A DNA stretch of 5,754 nt from Prevotellaceae bacterium (GTDB lineage Bacteria; Bacteroidota; Bacteroidia; Bacteroidales; Bacteroidaceae), in the NCBI GenBank assembly GCA_021204545.1, contig JAJPZF010000221.1:1-5754 (forward strand), in the 5' to 3' direction. A program made the translations under genes and the position numbers. Each line of letters starts with the position of its first letter. Position 1 is the stretch's first letter. The notes under the pieces were generated by a model. The model searched no databases. It saw only the letters and a program-made list of their open reading frames with translations, and was not told where the DNA came from. This document shows, one piece after another, positions 1-5,445 of the stretch.

Positions 1-455
1 AAGAGGTAGCCGCAGCAAGGCACGCCGTGCCTCAGCGGCAGGCTCCACACCTCCATACGCCTGTCCTCGTATATCAGGGCGTGCTCGCTCGGGTCTAAGC
101 TGTGGAACACTATCTCGTAGCCAGCGTCGCGGCAGAGCCTCGTAGTGATGAAGCTCACGAAGGGTTCGAGCGACGAGGGGGCGTGCAGGTGCAGCCTTGC
201 CGTCCTGCCGAGCAGTCCCATCGTGTTTATCAGCCCCGGCAGCCCGAAGCAGTGGTCGCCGTGCTCGTGGCTGAGGAAGATATGCCCCAGCCGCCCTATG
301 CCCAGCCCTTGGCGGGCGAAGCGTGTCTGCGTGCCCTCGCCGCAGTCCACCATGAAGAGCTTCCCCCTCGTCGAGAGCACCTGCGAGGCGGGGCGGTGCC
401 TCTGCGTCGGGTTCGCCGAGCCGCAGCCTAAGATATTCACGCAGAACTCATCCAT
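1..455 (-). CDS. rnz: Ribonuclease Z, N-terminal half (partial, 3' end outside window)
   Basis: RNase Z is a zinc-dependent endonuclease of the metallo-beta-lactamase fold that removes 3' trailers from tRNA precursors in the cytoplasm. Reading the minus strand from the ATG at 455 gives 151 residues before the window ends. The diagnostic zinc motif SHEHGDH is at residues 62-68. It is preceded by the N-terminal ILGCGSANPT strand-loop and the VDCGEGTQ segment (36-43), and followed by FGLPGLINTMGLLGRT (70-85), which is typical of this family. The expected further zinc ligand is His143, in the LRHGVPCCGY segment. The family is usually about 300 residues, so roughly half is missing; the later Asp and His ligands and the stop lie outside. 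AAAGGA lies only two bases before the ATG, too close for a normal Shine-Dalgarno. The gene starts 35 bp after comF ends, on the same strand, which suggests co-transcription. The identification is very secure. Confidence 0.95.
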   Translation of the reverse strand, partial: MDEFCVNILGCGSANPTQRHRPASQVLSTRGKLFMVDCGEGTQTRFARQGLGIGRLGHIFLSHEHGDHCFGLPGLINTMGLLGRTARLHLHAPSSLEPFVSFITTRLCRDAGYEIVFHSLDPSEHALIYEDRRMEVWSLPLRHGVPCCGYL

Positions 456-490
456 ATTCCTTTGTCCCTTTCCTTATGTATTCACTTGCC

Positions 491-1174
491 TCAGTGCGCC
501 TTGGTCAGCGTCAGCACGCTGAAGCGCATGTCGGGGTTCGCCAGCAGTATCGCATCGGCGCAGGCGGTGATGGTCGCCCCAGTGGTCAGCACGTCGTCGA
601 CGAGCAGGAGGTGGCGGAGGCCTGTCTGGCGAGCGGCGAAAATGCCCTCCACGTTGTCCCTCCTCTGGCTGCCGTCGTTCATGCGTGTCTGCGACGTGTT
701 GTTCACCCTTCGCCTCGCTATGCCTTTCCTGACGGGTATGCCCGTCGCCCGGCCCAGCCCCTTGGCGAGCTGGGCGCTCTGGTTGTAGCCGCGGCGGAGC
801 TGCCTTCGCCAGTGCAGCGGCACAGCCACTATAGCGTCCACCCCCTCGAAGAAGCCCTTCCTCCTGAGTTGCAGCCCGATGAGCAGCCCCATCACACGGC
901 CGATGTCGGGGCGATGCCCGTACTTCAGCTGCATGAGCAGCGGGTGCGTGGGAGCGTCCTTGCCGTAGTAGATGTGGCTGTAGCCCCGCTCGATGGGGAA
1001 GCGCCCGTAGAAGAGGCGCGTCACCTCGTTGTCCTGGAGGTCGTTGATGCGGGTGTAGGGCATCCCGAGCAGGCAGCGGCCGCAGACGAGCCTCTCCGTC
1101 GGGGTGAGCGGCTCGTGGCACACGGCGCAATAGCGCGGGATGAGCAGGTCGAGAAGGTCGCTTAGGAATCTCAC
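491..1174 (-). CDS. comF: ComF family protein (phosphoribosyltransferase-like), GTG start
   Basis: The 227-residue product begins with a four-cysteine zinc-finger-like module (CAVC at 16-19, CGRC at 31-34) and ends with a type I phosphoribosyltransferase domain. The PRPP-binding loop LLLVDDVLTTGAT is at 189-201, and the ComF-typical RRGYNQSAQLA is at 127-137. In naturally competent bacteria ComF helps handle incoming single-stranded DNA; in Bacteroidetes the role is unproven, and no enzymatic substrate can be named from sequence. I chose the GTG at 1174 because it places RFLSDLLDLLIPRYC just before the first cysteines, as in other ComF proteins, and gives the usual family length. The same frame stays open up to an ATG at 1360, but those 62 codons run through palindromic intergenic repeats and look non-coding. 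The next in-frame ATG downstream would remove both cysteine pairs. rnz follows after 35 bp, so a two-gene transcript is likely. Confidence 0.88.
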   Translation of the reverse strand: MRFLSDLLDLLIPRYCAVCHEPLTPTERLVCGRCLLGMPYTRINDLQDNEVTRLFYGRFPIERGYSHIYYGKDAPTHPLLMQLKYGHRPDIGRVMGLLIGLQLRRKGFFEGVDAIVAVPLHWRRQLRRGYNQSAQLAKGLGRATGIPVRKGIARRRVNNTSQTRMNDGSQRRDNVEGIFAARQTGLRHLLLVDDVLTTGATITACADAILLANPDMRFSVLTLTKAH

Positions 1175-1178
1175 GCCG

Positions 1179-1209
1179 CTAAGGTAGAGAAAATGACCGT
1201 CACGGGCAA
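1179..1209 (-). promoter_or_regulatory. Possible Bacteroidetes-type promoter for comF
   Basis: On the minus strand TACCTTAG (1179-1186) matches the Bacteroidetes -7 consensus TAnnTTTG except at one position. A TTG that could serve as the -33 element lies at 1207-1209, with 20 bp between them, which is an accepted spacing. Only 4 bp separate the -7 box from the chosen GTG, so a transcript from here would be almost leaderless. The match is short and could be chance. Confidence 0.3.
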
Positions 1210-1226
1210 GCCTTGGGGATGCCCGT
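1202..1226. repeat. Small inverted repeat upstream of comF
   Basis: ACGGGCA (1202-1208) and TGCCCGT (1220-1226) are perfect 7-bp arms around an 11-bp loop. The arms overlap the possible -33 element of comF. It has no adjacent T-tract, so it is not an obvious terminator. Its function is unknown and it may be incidental in GC-rich DNA. Confidence 0.35.
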
Positions 1227-1262
1227 ATTAAGAGAGGCCGCGAAGCGTAGCCCTGCGTCCCG

Positions 1263-1306
1263 CAACTCATAGCCCTACAAGTTCCAACTCGTAGGGCTAC
1301 GAGTTG
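1263..1306. repeat. Two tandem copies of a 22-bp palindromic unit
   Basis: The units at 1263-1284 and 1285-1306 agree at 17 of 22 positions. The second is a near-perfect palindrome: CAACTCGTAG (1285-1294) and CTACGAGTTG (1297-1306) are 10-bp arms around GG. The first keeps the same layout with two mismatched pairs. A competing fold pairs TAGCCCTAC (1270-1278) with GTAGGGCTA (1291-1299), using half of each unit. This looks like an intergenic REP-like element rather than a coding sequence. It lies between the exoprotein terminator and comF. Confidence 0.65.
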
Positions 1307-1310
1307 AAAC

Positions 1311-1346
1311 GCCTCGTACGAGGGACTGCGAAGAGTAGTACGAGGC
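1311..1346. repeat. Nested palindrome and inverted repeat
   Basis: GCCTCGTAC (1311-1319) is matched by the inverted copy GTACGAGGC (1338-1346), with 18 bp between. The left arm overlaps a perfect 12-bp palindrome, CCTCGTACGAGG (1312-1323), so two alternative foldings share it. It follows the 22-bp palindromic pair after four bases, and together they make up most of the spacer between comF and the exoprotein terminator. There is no coding signal here. Confidence 0.55.
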
Positions 1347-1364
1347 TTGGCGGCGGGCACGAAG

Positions 1365-1403
1365 AAGTCCCCCTCCTCTTCCTTGCGAAGGGGAGGGGGA
1401 CTT
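1365..1403 (-). terminator. Strong hairpin terminator of the exoprotein gene
   Basis: The 17-bp arms 1365-1381 and 1387-1403 are complementary except at one position, with a 5-base loop (1382-1386). The stem begins AAGTCCCCCTC and is very GC-rich. It lies 24 bp past the TAA of the exoprotein gene, and on the minus strand the stem is followed by CTTCTTCG, a weak pyrimidine tract. In minus-strand RNA the single imperfect position is a C-A mismatch; in plus-strand RNA it would be a U-G wobble. No plus-strand gene ends here, so termination of the minus-strand transcript is the sensible reading. Confidence 0.75.
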
Positions 1404-1427
1404 TAGGTCAGTGCCTTGCCGGCGAGC

Positions 1428-4400
1428 TTACTTCACCAGCACCTTCTCCACGCTCACGCTGCCGTCGGCGTGCGTCTTCCTGAGGATGTTGATGCCCTTG
1501 GCGGGACGTGAGAGCTGCGTGCCGTCGACGGTGAAGACCTGCGTCAGCACGACGTCCGCGTCGCTTGCGCCCTTGCCTGCGCCCTCGCCCTGGAGGTCCT
1601 CAATGCCAGTGGGCATCTCGGTGCCGAGGTAGAGCAGCTCGAAGTTGTTCCATATAGTCCAGTCGCTGTCGATGTGCGTCTCCTTGCGAAGGCCCACGGT
1701 CAGTGTGCCGTCCGTCACTCCCACGTCGGCGCTTGTCCAGTAGTAGTCCTCCACGTCGGCGTTAAGGTCAACGTATTGCAGGAAGGATTCCATTGTGTTG
1801 GGCACGTACACGAAGGTGGTGTCTGTGCCGTTAATCTCTATGATCTCGCTCGACTCATCGGTAATCCCCGGGTCGGTAGTCATGCCGCCGTCAATAACGT
1901 TGCATATCGGGCGCGCCACGACGTTTGCCATAAGGATTACGTTCTGCCCGTACTCCTCGCCGTAGGCGCGGATGGAGTCGGCGTTCGCCACGTTAGTGCC
2001 AGCGCGGTAGAAGCCCTGCACCCTGACGCGGTAGTAGCCCTCGGGCAGTCCCTCGACGGTCTGGGATACCTGGAAGAAAGTGTTGTTGTAGCACTCGTAG
2101 GCGTTGGTGTTGTTGCTCGAGAGGCTCGTATCCTCTTTCGAGCCGTTTGTGCCGCCGTCCACGTCGAGCGTCCAGAACATGGTGTAGCTGTCCGCCATGC
2201 CGTAGCCGTCGAAGTTGGAGTTAAGCAGTGCGGGCGTGATGTCGACGGGGTTATCCTCAGTGGCGCTGTCCATGTCCACGCCTGAGATGACGTAGGCGGT
2301 GAAGCCAGTCTTAAGGTCGCTGATGTACTTCTCTATCTCGGCGTTGCTCTCGAAGGAGGAGCTTGTGTCTCCTATCACGGAGGCGATGTCGTCAAGCAGG
2401 TCGTCCCAGTCACTGTCGTCGCAGTTGTCGAGGCGGTCGTCAGTCATCACGTAGTCAGAGTAGAGGGTGTAGCTGTAGCTCAGCTCGTCGTACAGCTCGA
2501 TGGACTCCTTGCCGTAGGCGATAGCCTCGTTCAGCTGGTCAATGACGGCATAGATGGCGTCCTCGTCAGTATCCGAGCAGTCCTCGGAAGCCGCTATGGC
2601 AGCCTGCAGCTTCGTGTCAGCCTCAGCCACCAGCAAGCCTGCCTCGTTGTCAAGCTCCTCTGCCTCGTCGGCAAGAGCCAGCATTGACAGGTAGAGCTGG
2701 TTGATGTCCTCGCCGCAGTAGTAGAGGCGCAGCTGCGACCAGATGCTCCAGGCGTTGCTGATGATGGGACCGTCGTTGCGCAGACCGAAGGTAAGGTCGC
2801 CGTCAGAGACGAGGTAACCCGTTGCCTGGCACTCGTAAGCGTCGTTGAGGTTGAAGGCATACTCTGCCGCCTGCATAGTGTTAGGCTGGTAGACACCCGG
2901 ATAGTCGGTCGCTCCAACAGCAGCGTAGCCAGTGGGAGCGGTTTCGTCAGTCAAGCCAGATATTGCGCCGGCGGCTATGTTAACCACTTGGGCAGAGCCG
3001 TCAGCCACCACGAGGTAGGTGAGTATCTCCTCTGCGTCAGCGTCGCCAACGTAAGCGGCGTAGCTGTCGGCAGTGGTGGAGGTGCGGTAGAATGCCTTAG
3101 CCTTCAGCATGTAAGAGCCTGCGGGCATGTCTGCCAAGGTCTGCAGCTCGGTGAACGTGCCGTTCCACACCTCTGCGCAGTGGTAGGTGACCTGATTGCT
3201 GCCGCCCGAGCGTGTCAGCGTCCAGCCGTCGTTGGTGTTGTTGGCGTAGTTCATGTTCGTGCAGAGGGAGGTGATGTTAAGAGGGTTGCTGGTGGAAGCC
3301 TCGGGCATTGCGTCAGTGACGAGTTCCCTCAGCCAGTCGGTGTAGCCGTCTATCTCCTCCTCGATAGCCTCTACGGTAGTCTCCCGAGCATCGTAGGCGT
3401 CCTTCAATTCATCATACTTGTCGGAGAGCTCTCCTGCTATGTCGTCGTATCCGCCGGCGAAGTCAGCCTGTGCGTCGAGCAGCTCTTGCAGGTAGGCGGC
3501 GAAGTCCGAGTAAGCCTGTATGTCTGCCTTAGCCACGCTTACTGCGTCCTCAAGGGCGGTCTGTGCCGCCTCCATCTCCTCGTCAGAGCCTGTCAGCGCG
3601 TTCTCTGCGGTGTTGACGGCTTGCGTGAGGGTGCTCAGTCCGCTTGCGCTGTAGTAATAGGTCTCGGTGTCGAGGTAAGCCTTTGCCTCCTCGATGGCTG
3701 CCTCGAGGGCGAGGTATGCCTCGCTTGCGTCCGTCTCGCCGTAGTAGGTCAGCTTGAAGTTAGAGAAGTATACCCAGTTGCAGTTCGTGCTTACCATCTT
3801 CACGCCCACGGTCAGCTCTCCTGCTGTCTCCACCTTGAACGTTAGCGTCGGGTGCATGATGAGCTGGTTATATGTGCCGGCAGCCACGAGCTCTGCCCAC
3901 TGTGTCTCGTCGTGCTTGCACTCCAGCTCCTTCGTCTCGCCGTTGTTGGTCTCATAGAGGAACACGCCCTCGGGCATATCTTCATTGTGCTGTGCCACCA
4001 TGTCGCAGGTCAGCTTGTACGTGCCGGCGGGAACCCAAGCTATGGTCTGGTAGACATTGTCGTCGGCAAGACCGCCACTGCTGGAAGATTGCCAAGCAGC
4101 TGCCCAGTGGTTGTAGGTGTAGTTGTCGTTGAGGTCGGTCACGTTGCAGTCGCTGTTGGGGTAGGTCGAGCTGTCATAGACAAGCTTGCCAGTGGTGCTC
4201 ACCCAGGGCGAGAGCGTGCCGTCAGAGAAGTCAGCGTTCTCGATGAGGGCGGTCACGTCGTTGGCGGTGCCGTCCACTATTTTCCCGACTACCTGCTCGG
4301 CCAACGCCTCCTTCAGTGAGTTGTATGCCTCCTTCAGGTTGTCCACCGAGGAGCTGCTGTTCTCGTAGACAGCCCCTGCCGAGGTGGTGCTTATGCCTGC

Positions 4401-5066
4401 CTCGTCAGCCTCGAGCAGTGCGTTGTAGAGGTTGAGGCGGGCGTTGTAGGTGGTCATGTCCACAAGCTCCCAGTCGCAGCAGTTGTGCTCTTCCGTGGGG
4501 TCGAGGAAGGCGTAGACGGCGTAGACCAAGTCTGTTGCGCTTACGTTGTCTATCCAGCCGAGGTACTTGCCCGCCGTCGCCTGCTCTCCGTAGGTGTCGT
4601 CGCTTGCCGCTATCTGAATGCGGTAGGCATTGCCTGTGCTTGGAGTGATGCTGAAGACGTTGTGCCCTTGGTCAGCCATGTCGACGTAGAGCTTGCCGTA
4701 GCCGTAGAAGTCGGAGAGGTTCTCCCCGTCGCTCTCGCCCAGGATGCCTGCCACGAAGGTGTACTTGTTGGTAGCCTCGTTCAGCATTGTCCAGCCGTCG
4801 GTCGTCTGCTCGAGCTTGTAGGTGATGATGGTGCTGGTCTCTGTCCTCTCAACGAGCTGCAGGGCTGTGTTGTAGTCCCAGGTGACTGCTCCCCAGGAGA
4901 GGTAGAAGTCGCTCATGTTCGAGGCGGTGTTCCTGATCTGGTAACTGTTGCCTGAGACGAGCGTCGTCGAGGCTTCGGTGGGCAGCTCGGGGGCTGTCCA
5001 GTCAGCCGCTTGGGCGGCGAGGCAGAGGGCCGCGGCCGCCGTGAGTGTTAGTAATCTGTTCGTCAT
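1428..5066 (-). CDS. Secreted multidomain protein: three lectin-like beta-sandwich modules, FIVAR-like helical linkers, T9SS-like C-terminus
   Basis: I do not recognise a named family for the whole 1212-residue protein. The ATG at 5066 begins a clear signal peptide (residues 1-20, hydrophobic core LLTLTAAAALCLAAQA, cleavage after AQA); the 45 codons that extend the frame upstream cover the promoter and are rejected. An N-terminal beta-rich region (about 21-204) has YQIRN and YLSWGA segments resembling Bacteroidales glycan-associated proteins. Beta-sandwich modules follow at about 265-443, 594-785 and 938-1148. Each carries a (V/M/L)P(A/E)G(T/S/Y)Y strand (345-350, 647-652, 1007-1012), and the last two also share YxPNTM and W(S/T)IW near their ends. 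Acidic helical stretches at about 205-262, 445-590 and 787-929 separate them; the middle one resembles FIVAR repeats. Residues 1153-1212, with VFTVDGTQL, KGINIL and a final VEKVLVK, resemble a short type A T9SS sorting module. Carbohydrate or matrix binding outside the cell is inference; no catalytic motif is visible. It has its own promoter and terminator. Confidence 0.9.
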   Translation of the reverse strand: MTNRLLTLTAAAALCLAAQAADWTAPELPTEASTTLVSGNSYQIRNTASNMSDFYLSWGAVTWDYNTALQLVERTETSTIITYKLEQTTDGWTMLNEATNKYTFVAGILGESDGENLSDFYGYGKLYVDMADQGHNVFSITPSTGNAYRIQIAASDDTYGEQATAGKYLGWIDNVSATDLVYAVYAFLDPTEEHNCCDWELVDMTTYNARLNLYNALLEADEAGISTTSAGAVYENSSSSVDNLKEAYNSLKEALAEQVVGKIVDGTANDVTALIENADFSDGTLSPWVSTTGKLVYDSSTYPNSDCNVTDLNDNYTYNHWAAAWQSSSSGGLADDNVYQTIAWVPAGTYKLTCDMVAQHNEDMPEGVFLYETNNGETKELECKHDETQWAELVAAGTYNQLIMHPTLTFKVETAGELTVGVKMVSTNCNWVYFSNFKLTYYGETDASEAYLALEAAIEEAKAYLDTETYYYSASGLSTLTQAVNTAENALTGSDEEMEAAQTALEDAVSVAKADIQAYSDFAAYLQELLDAQADFAGGYDDIAGELSDKYDELKDAYDARETTVEAIEEEIDGYTDWLRELVTDAMPEASTSNPLNITSLCTNMNYANNTNDGWTLTRSGGSNQVTYHCAEVWNGTFTELQTLADMPAGSYMLKAKAFYRTSTTADSYAAYVGDADAEEILTYLVVADGSAQVVNIAAGAISGLTDETAPTGYAAVGATDYPGVYQPNTMQAAEYAFNLNDAYECQATGYLVSDGDLTFGLRNDGPIISNAWSIWSQLRLYYCGEDINQLYLSMLALADEAEELDNEAGLLVAEADTKLQAAIAASEDCSDTDEDAIYAVIDQLNEAIAYGKESIELYDELSYSYTLYSDYVMTDDRLDNCDDSDWDDLLDDIASVIGDTSSSFESNAEIEKYISDLKTGFTAYVISGVDMDSATEDNPVDITPALLNSNFDGYGMADSYTMFWTLDVDGGTNGSKEDTSLSSNNTNAYECYNNTFFQVSQTVEGLPEGYYRVRVQGFYRAGTNVANADSIRAYGEEYGQNVILMANVVARPICNVIDGGMTTDPGITDESSEIIEINGTDTTFVYVPNTMESFLQYVDLNADVEDYYWTSADVGVTDGTLTVGLRKETHIDSDWTIWNNFELLYLGTEMPTGIEDLQGEGAGKGASDADVVLTQVFTVDGTQLSRPAKGINILRKTHADGSVSVEKVLVK

Positions 5067-5112
5067 AGTAGTTAAGTTTAGAATAGAGTAGTGAGTAGTT
5101 AAAGTAGACGCG

Positions 5113-5141
5113 CAAAGATAAGCGTTTTTCTCTTCCGCAAC
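5113..5141 (-). promoter_or_regulatory. Bacteroidetes-type promoter of the exoprotein gene
   Basis: On the minus strand TATCTTTG (5113-5120) is an exact match to the Bacteroidetes -7 consensus TAnnTTTG. A GTTG (5138-5141) 17 bp upstream is the best -33 candidate, though the spacing is a little short for the usual 19-21. Transcription would start near 5106-5108, giving a leader of about 40 bases, AU-rich and without a Shine-Dalgarno, as is common in this phylum. The promoter sits between the repeat array and the gene. Confidence 0.7.
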
Positions 5142-5204
5142 ACACTTATCACCAAATATTACGGTCTTCCGCCCCAAAAAGTACCGTATTTCCCCCGCCA
5201 AGGG

Positions 5205-5217
5205 TCACCGTGAGGCG
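5205..5217. repeat. 13-bp direct repeat, exoprotein-side copy
   Basis: TCACCGTGAGGCG occurs here, three bases before the 23-bp tandem units begin, and identically at 5415-5427 on the far side of the array. Its first nine bases are themselves nearly palindromic (TCAC-C-GTGA). The pair brackets the tandem arrays. Confidence 0.7.
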
Positions 5218-5219
5218 CC

Positions 5220-5311
5220 GCGGTCCCCGTATAACACCCTTCGCGGTCCCCGTATAACACCCTTCGCGGTCCCTGTATAACACCCTTCGCGGTCCCTGTA
5301 TAACACCCTTC
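5220..5311. repeat. Four tandem 23-bp units
   Basis: Units start at 5220, 5243, 5266 and 5289. Each begins GCGGTCCC and ends with GTATAACACCCTTC. Units 1 and 2 are identical to each other, and units 3 and 4 are identical to each other; the pairs differ at one base (CCCCGT in the first two, CCCTGT in the last two). Such near identity points to recent duplication by slippage or recombination. The 23-bp period is not a multiple of three, so the array is not a coding repeat. It is too short-period to be CRISPR, and there are no unique spacers. Confidence 0.9.
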
Positions 5312-5315
5312 AAGT

Positions 5316-5387
5316 AACCCCTTGCGAGGGGTTCCGTCGAACCCCTTGCGAGGGGTTGCCTTGAACCCCTTGCGAGGGGTTCTTTGG
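5316..5387. repeat. Three tandem 24-bp units, each holding a perfect hairpin
   Basis: Units start at 5316, 5340 and 5364. Each begins with the identical 18-mer AACCCCTTGCGAGGGGTT followed by six variable bases (CCGTCG, GCCTTG, CTTTGG). The 18-mer folds as AACCCCT/AGGGGTT with a four-base loop; the third copy gains one more base pair (G5363 with C5382). The core is perfectly kept while the six bases between cores are not, which suggests that the hairpin is what is conserved or copied. No run of T follows that would make them clear terminators. Confidence 0.9.
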
Positions 5388-5414
5388 CGGGTACTATACA
5401 GGCGTAACGGAGTC

Positions 5415-5427
5415 TCACCGTGAGGCG
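5415..5427. repeat. 13-bp direct repeat, PBP-side copy
   Basis: This is the second identical copy of TCACCGTGAGGCG, 210 bp from the one at 5205. It is embedded in a further short duplication: GGCGTAACG at 5401-5409 recurs at 5424-5432, again 23 bp apart, so a degenerate 23-bp periodicity continues here. Confidence 0.7.
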
Positions 5428-5430
5428 TAA

Positions 5431-5445
5431 CGAAGGGTGTTATAC
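5431..5445. repeat. Inverted copy of the 23-bp unit core
   Basis: CGAAGGGTGTTATAC is the exact reverse complement of GTATAACACCCTTCG. That 15-mer occurs across the joins of 23-bp units 1-3, and its first 14 bases are in unit 4 (5298-5311). The last base overlaps the TAG stop of the penicillin-binding protein gene (5445-5447). In minus-strand RNA this copy would come first and could pair with any of the four later copies. Confidence 0.85.

Larger units (their letters stand above)
5067..5444. other. Gene-free spacer with repeat array and exoprotein promoter
   Basis: This 378-bp stretch between the penicillin-binding protein stop and the exoprotein start contains no believable gene. The half nearest the exoprotein (about 5067-5200) is AT-richer and holds the promoter, an untranslated leader of about 40 bases without a Shine-Dalgarno, and a weak inverted pair (TACGGT 5160-5165, ACCGTA 5183-5188). 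The other half (5205-5444) is almost entirely repeats, listed separately. An open frame at 5149-5418 on the minus strand simply translates the repeats. Confidence 0.8.

Noticed and set aside
474..1130. 218-residue minus-strand open frame rich in Arg, Pro and Ala
   Set aside because: It is a shifted-frame shadow of comF with low-complexity composition; the comF frame has the diagnostic motifs.
1175..1360. 62-codon upstream extension of comF to an ATG at 1360
   Set aside because: It is encoded by palindromic repeats and part of the spacer, and makes the protein longer than normal ComF. The GTG at 1174 places the cysteine module correctly.
1681..1693. TCCTTGCGAAGG motif in the exoprotein gene, matching the terminator loop region at 1380-1391
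   Set aside because: It is a short match within coding sequence and without the flanking stem, most simply coincidence.
2988..3845. Long plus-strand open frames opposite the exoprotein, the longest 285 residues
   Set aside because: They are antisense shadows produced by GC-rich codon use; they are full of Val, Gly, Cys and His and have no recognisable domain.
5160..5188. Hairpin TACGGT/ACCGTA as a terminator for the penicillin-binding protein gene
   Set aside because: Only six base pairs with a 17-base loop and no following T-run; the T-run on the minus strand lies inside the loop.
5067..5201. N-terminal extension of the exoprotein to an ATG at 5201
   Set aside because: The extra 45 codons cover the -7 box and leader, and would bury the clear signal peptide inside the protein.
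5220..5387. CRISPR array
   Set aside because: The units are contiguous or separated by only six bases, with no unique 30-40 bp spacers and no cas genes nearby.
5149..5418. 89-residue minus-strand open frame with repeated EPLARGS-like peptides
   Set aside because: It merely translates the 23- and 24-bp tandem repeats. The 23-bp period shifts frame at each unit, and the frame runs across the exoprotein's upstream region.
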